Below, in pieces: positions 61,085 to 64,000 of a stretch of 64,000 bases of DNA. Source of the stretch: Microbacterium sp. LWH11-1.2 (GTDB lineage Bacteria; Actinomycetota; Actinomycetes; Actinomycetales; Microbacteriaceae). The notes under the pieces were generated by a model. It was given only the letters and a program-made list of their open reading frames with translations. It searched no databases and was not told where the DNA came from. A program made the translations under genes and the position numbers. The stretch lies in the NCBI RefSeq assembly GCF_038397745.1, contig NZ_CP151636.1, positions 1,302,001 through 1,366,000 of the forward strand. Reading direction: 5' to 3'. Position 1 is the stretch's first letter. The number at the start of each line of letters is the position of its first letter.

Positions 61085-63550
61085 GTGCCTCTGGTCTCCT
61101 CCCTCACTCACGGATGGACGCTCCGCGCCGTCGCCCCGGATGCCGGCACCCCCGCGGCCGCGCTGCCGGATTCGATCCCCGCGACCGTCCCCGGAACCGT
61201 GCACACCGACCTCCTCGCGGCCGGACTGATCGACGATCCGTACCTCGACCTGAACGAGCTGAAGGACGAGTGGATCGGTCACACACGCTGGGCGTACCGC
61301 ACGACCATCGAGTGGGCGGATGCCGGTGAGGAGCGCACCGAGCTGGTCTTCGACGGCCTCGACACCGTCGCGACCGTGACGCTGAACGGCGAAGAGGTCG
61401 GGCGCACGTTCAACCAGCACCGCACCTACCGCTTCGACGTCACTGATCGACTGCACGCGGGAGCGAACGAGCTCGAAGTCGTCTTCGATTCCGCGTGGGA
61501 GTATGCGGAGGGCGTGATCGCCGAGCTCGGCGACCTGCCGAATGCGTACCCGACGCCGTTCGGGTTCATCCGCAAGATGGCCGCGAACTTCGGGTGGGAC
61601 TGGGGACCCCAACTCGTCACGGCCGGCATCTGGAAGGACGCGCGGCTCGAGTCGTGGTCGGGCGCGCGGCTCGCCGAGGTGCGCCCCGTGCTCACCCTCG
61701 ACGGCGACGAGGGCGTCGTGCGCGTGACCGCGCTGCTGGAGACGACGGATGCCGACGCCACGGGTCGCGTGATCACGGTCTCGATCGGCGGTCAGCAGGT
61801 CGAGGTGCCCGTCAGCGGTGAATCCGTCGACGCCGAGGTGCGCGTGCCGGATGCCGCCGTCTGGTGGCCGCGCGGCATGGGCGAGCAGCCGTTGTACGAG
61901 CTCGAGGTGTCGCTGCACGACGGCGAGACCGCCCGTGACTCCTGGACCCGCCGGGTCGGCTTCCGCACGGTCGAGCTCGACACGTCGGACGACGAGTCGG
62001 GCTCCAAGTTCACCTTCATCATCAACGGCATCCCGCTGTTCATCCGCGGCGCCAACTGGATCCCCGACGACTGCTTCCCCTCGCGTCTGACCGAGGAGCG
62101 CTATCGCGCCCGCATCGACCAGGCCATCGGCGCCAATCTCAACCTGCTGCGCGTGTGGGGCGGCGGCATCTATGAACGCGACGAGTTCTTCGACATCTGC
62201 GACGAGCTCGGGGTGCTGACCTGGCAGGATTTCCTCTTCGCGTGCGCCGCGTACCCCGAGGAGGAGCCGATCCGCAGCGAGGTCGTCGCCGAGGCGCACG
62301 ACAACGTGCTGCGCCTCTCGACGCACCCGAGCCTGGTGCTCTGGAACGGCTGCAACGAGAACATCTGGGGCTGGTTCGACTGGAACTGGCAGGACGAGGT
62401 CGGCGACCGCACCTGGGGCCTCGGCTACTACACCGAGATCCTTCCCCCGATCGTCGCCGAGCTCGCCCCGATGACGCCCTACTGGCCGGGCAGCCCGTTC
62501 TCGGGGTCGATGGAGTTCCACCCGAACGACTTCGACCGCGGCAACGTGCACATCTGGGACGTCTGGAACCGCGTCGACTACACGACCTACGCCGACTACG
62601 AGCCGCGCTTCGTCTCGGAGTTCGGCTTCCAGGGGCCGCCGACGTGGTCGACGCTCACGCGCTCGATTCACGACCAGCCCCTCACGCCGGAGTCGCCCGG
62701 GATGCTGCTGCACCAGAAGGCTGCGGACGGCAACGAGAAGCTCGCCCGCGGCATGGAGCCGCACCTGCCCGAGCCGCAGTCGATGGAGGACTGGCACTAC
62801 CTCACGCAGCTGAACCAGACGCGCGCCATCGTCTTCGCGATCGAGCGCTACCGCTCGCAGCGTCCGCACTGCATGGGCACGATCGTCTGGCAGCTCAACG
62901 ACTGCTGGCCCGTGACGTCCTGGGCCGCGGTCGACGGCGACGGGCGCCGCAAGCCGCTCTGGCACGGCCTGCGCCGGTCGAACGCCGAGCGCATCGTCAC
63001 CGTGCAGCCGATGCCCGACGGGACCCTGATGCTGGTCGCGGTCAACGACTCGATCGAGGACTGGACGGTGGCGGGCAGCATCCGTCGCCTCGCGTTCGAC
63101 GGCACCGTGCTCGCCGAGCAGGCGGTCTCGCTCACGGTTCCCGCGCTGGACAGCGTGGGGGAGCCGCTCGATGCCGATGTGGCCACGCCCGACGACCCGC
63201 GACGCGAGGTCGTGCGCGTCGAGGTCTCGGGTGCGCGAGCGACGAGCCACGTGTTCGTCGAGGACAAGGAGCTCGCGCTGCAGGACGCGGTCCTTCGCGT
63301 CGAGGTCGGAGAATGGCGTGACGGTCAGCAGACGGTCGACATCGCGGCGGGGGAGTTCGTCCGCGGTCTCTGCCTGTTCCCCGATCGGCTGGTGGCCGAG
63401 GCGTGGACCGACGACGCCGACATCGACGTGATCCCCGGAGAGCCGATCCGGATCACCATCACCTCGCCGAAGCCGCTCGATGCGGAGGCGCTGGGGTCGT
63501 CCCCGGTGCTGCGCACCGTGAACGAGGTGGTGGCGGCGACCGCTCTCTGA
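61085..63550 (+). CDS. Beta-mannosidase (GH2)
   Basis: An 821-residue GH2 enzyme. The N-terminal sandwich domain (HGWTLRAV, PATVPGTVHTDLLAAGLIDDPY) is of the beta-mannosidase type. The TIM barrel has acid/base Glu425 in WNGCNENIW and nucleophile Glu512 in FVSEFGFQ, with ANFGWDWGPQ and FIRGANWIPDD between. It hydrolyses terminal beta-mannosides of mannan or N-glycan fragments. There is no signal peptide, so it acts on imported oligosaccharides. GTG 61085 is preferred, because an in-frame ATG at 61052 has a badly spaced ribosome-binding site. It ends 1 base before the convergent hydrolase gene. Confidence 0.93.
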   Translation: MPLVSSLTHGWTLRAVAPDAGTPAAALPDSIPATVPGTVHTDLLAAGLIDDPYLDLNELKDEWIGHTRWAYRTTIEWADAGEERTELVFDGLDTVATVTLNGEEVGRTFNQHRTYRFDVTDRLHAGANELEVVFDSAWEYAEGVIAELGDLPNAYPTPFGFIRKMAANFGWDWGPQLVTAGIWKDARLESWSGARLAEVRPVLTLDGDEGVVRVTALLETTDADATGRVITVSIGGQQVEVPVSGESVDAEVRVPDAAVWWPRGMGEQPLYELEVSLHDGETARDSWTRRVGFRTVELDTSDDESGSKFTFIINGIPLFIRGANWIPDDCFPSRLTEERYRARIDQAIGANLNLLRVWGGGIYERDEFFDICDELGVLTWQDFLFACAAYPEEEPIRSEVVAEAHDNVLRLSTHPSLVLWNGCNENIWGWFDWNWQDEVGDRTWGLGYYTEILPPIVAELAPMTPYWPGSPFSGSMEFHPNDFDRGNVHIWDVWNRVDYTTYADYEPRFVSEFGFQGPPTWSTLTRSIHDQPLTPESPGMLLHQKAADGNEKLARGMEPHLPEPQSMEDWHYLTQLNQTRAIVFAIERYRSQRPHCMGTIVWQLNDCWPVTSWAAVDGDGRRKPLWHGLRRSNAERIVTVQPMPDGTLMLVAVNDSIEDWTVAGSIRRLAFDGTVLAEQAVSLTVPALDSVGEPLDADVATPDDPRREVVRVEVSGARATSHVFVEDKELALQDAVLRVEVGEWRDGQQTVDIAAGEFVRGLCLFPDRLVAEAWTDDADIDVIPGEPIRITITSPKPLDAEALGSSPVLRTVNEVVAATAL

Positions 63551-64000
63551 TCAGAGCGGCGGATCGAGCTTCTCCAGGGCGGCATCCATCTGCTCGGCCA
63601 GGTGGGCATACCCGACGTCGGACGGATGCAGCCCGTCGGACGCCATCCAGCTGTCCTCGGACCCGGCGTGGTGTCCGTCGAGCCAGTGGCTCGCGCCCGG
63701 GATCCGGTCGGCGTCGATGGCTGCGGCCGCTGCCTCGACCCAGCCGATGATGGTCTCGAGGGACTCGGGGCGCTCCTCGGTGTACCAGAACGGCTCGACG
63801 ACCACGATCCGCGCCTCCGGCAGAGCATCGCGGATGCGGGTGAGGTCGTCGGTGATGGTGTCGCGGATCAGGTCGGCGCGCCGATCGAAGCTGAAGGTGT
63901 CGTTCAGGCCCATCGTCACGAAGACGATGTCGGGCTGCGCTTCGATGACGAGTTCGGGGAGGTCGTCCTCGTCGAAGTCCAGGCGGTGGTTGACGAAGCC
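63551..64000 (-). CDS. SGNH/GDSL-type hydrolase (5' truncated)
   Basis: The leftward frame is open to the window edge; 149 residues of the C-terminal part are seen. SGNH block III is visible in FVTMGLNDTFSF (GxND) and block V in SDGLHPSDVGYAHLA (DxxH, with the catalytic Asp and His). The nucleophile Ser of block I lies outside the window. Such esterases remove acetyl or other acyl groups from carbohydrates, which fits its position next to a beta-mannosidase. Confidence 0.88.
   Translation of the reverse strand, partial: GFVNHRLDFDEDDLPELVIEAQPDIVFVTMGLNDTFSFDRRADLIRDTITDDLTRIRDALPEARIVVVEPFWYTEERPESLETIIGWVEAAAAAIDADRIPGASHWLDGHHAGSEDSWMASDGLHPSDVGYAHLAEQMDAALEKLDPPL

Overview
The window is GC-rich (roughly 70 percent), gene-dense DNA with strong codon bias, many GTG starts, ATGA/GTGA overlaps and convergent genes whose stops nearly touch. 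Gene content (CopD/CtaG fusion, DtxR-type iron box, SoxR with a CX2CXCX5C cluster, GPP34 protein, DUF6153 protein, many sugar ABC operons) points to a soil or plant-associated actinobacterium of the Microbacteriaceae, most likely Microbacterium or a close relative. This is inferred from reading, not from a database search. No rRNA, tRNA, CRISPR, transposase or integrase gene was seen.

Region by region. (1) 1-13.9 kb is housekeeping and stress material: a truncated CopD/CtaG protein, a PIF1/RecD-like helicase, an iron-regulated heme oxygenase with a DUF2470 partner, a serine-hydrolase-like lipoprotein that has lost its catalytic residues, CorA, MarR regulators, an isochorismatase-like hydrolase, an aquaporin, a GPP34 protein and an MFS pump divergent from a MarR gene. 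(2) 13.9-32 kb is a large carbohydrate-catabolic island: a leftward CUT1 ABC operon ending in an intracellular GH9 enzyme; a zinc-type dehydrogenase; a rightward operon with a Gfo/Idh/MocA dehydrogenase, a DppBCDF-type importer (permease and ATPase fused in one gene), its binding protein, a ThuA-like protein, two xylose-isomerase-like TIM barrels, an SDR and a second Gfo/Idh/MocA enzyme; then a GntR/UTRA regulator. Near-identical 17-bp operators lie before the GntR gene and before the CUT1 binding protein. (3) 32-43.7 kb holds an epoxide hydrolase/WYL regulator pair and two divergent operons. Leftward: Gfo/Idh dehydrogenase, copper amine oxidase, SIS isomerase/deaminase and NAGK-type kinase. 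Rightward: binding protein, two permeases and aldehyde dehydrogenase. Together they look like a complete route for an imported amine-bearing sugar or glycated amine, and this is the best candidate for an undescribed pathway. (4) 44-47 kb is a SoxR module with a canonical sox box between soxR and a divergent efflux/oxidoreductase operon. (5) 47-52 kb and 57.4-60.9 kb are two copper-resistance operons (copZ, secreted protein, copA; and copB, DUF6153, DUF305), each preceded by 17-bp ATACCC-N5-GGGTAT boxes typical of CsoR. No csoR gene is in the window. (6) 52.1-53.7 kb is a lower-GC islet with an Abi-like HEPN gene, a strongly structured putative ncRNA beside it, a DUF4279-like protein and a small secreted Cys peptide. 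(7) The right end has an SDR, a MalY/PatB-type lyase, an aldo/keto reductase, a GH2 beta-mannosidase and a truncated SGNH hydrolase.

A recurring feature is a perfect stem-loop directly after each of the three solute-binding-protein genes and before the next gene of the operon, which would favour binding protein over downstream products.
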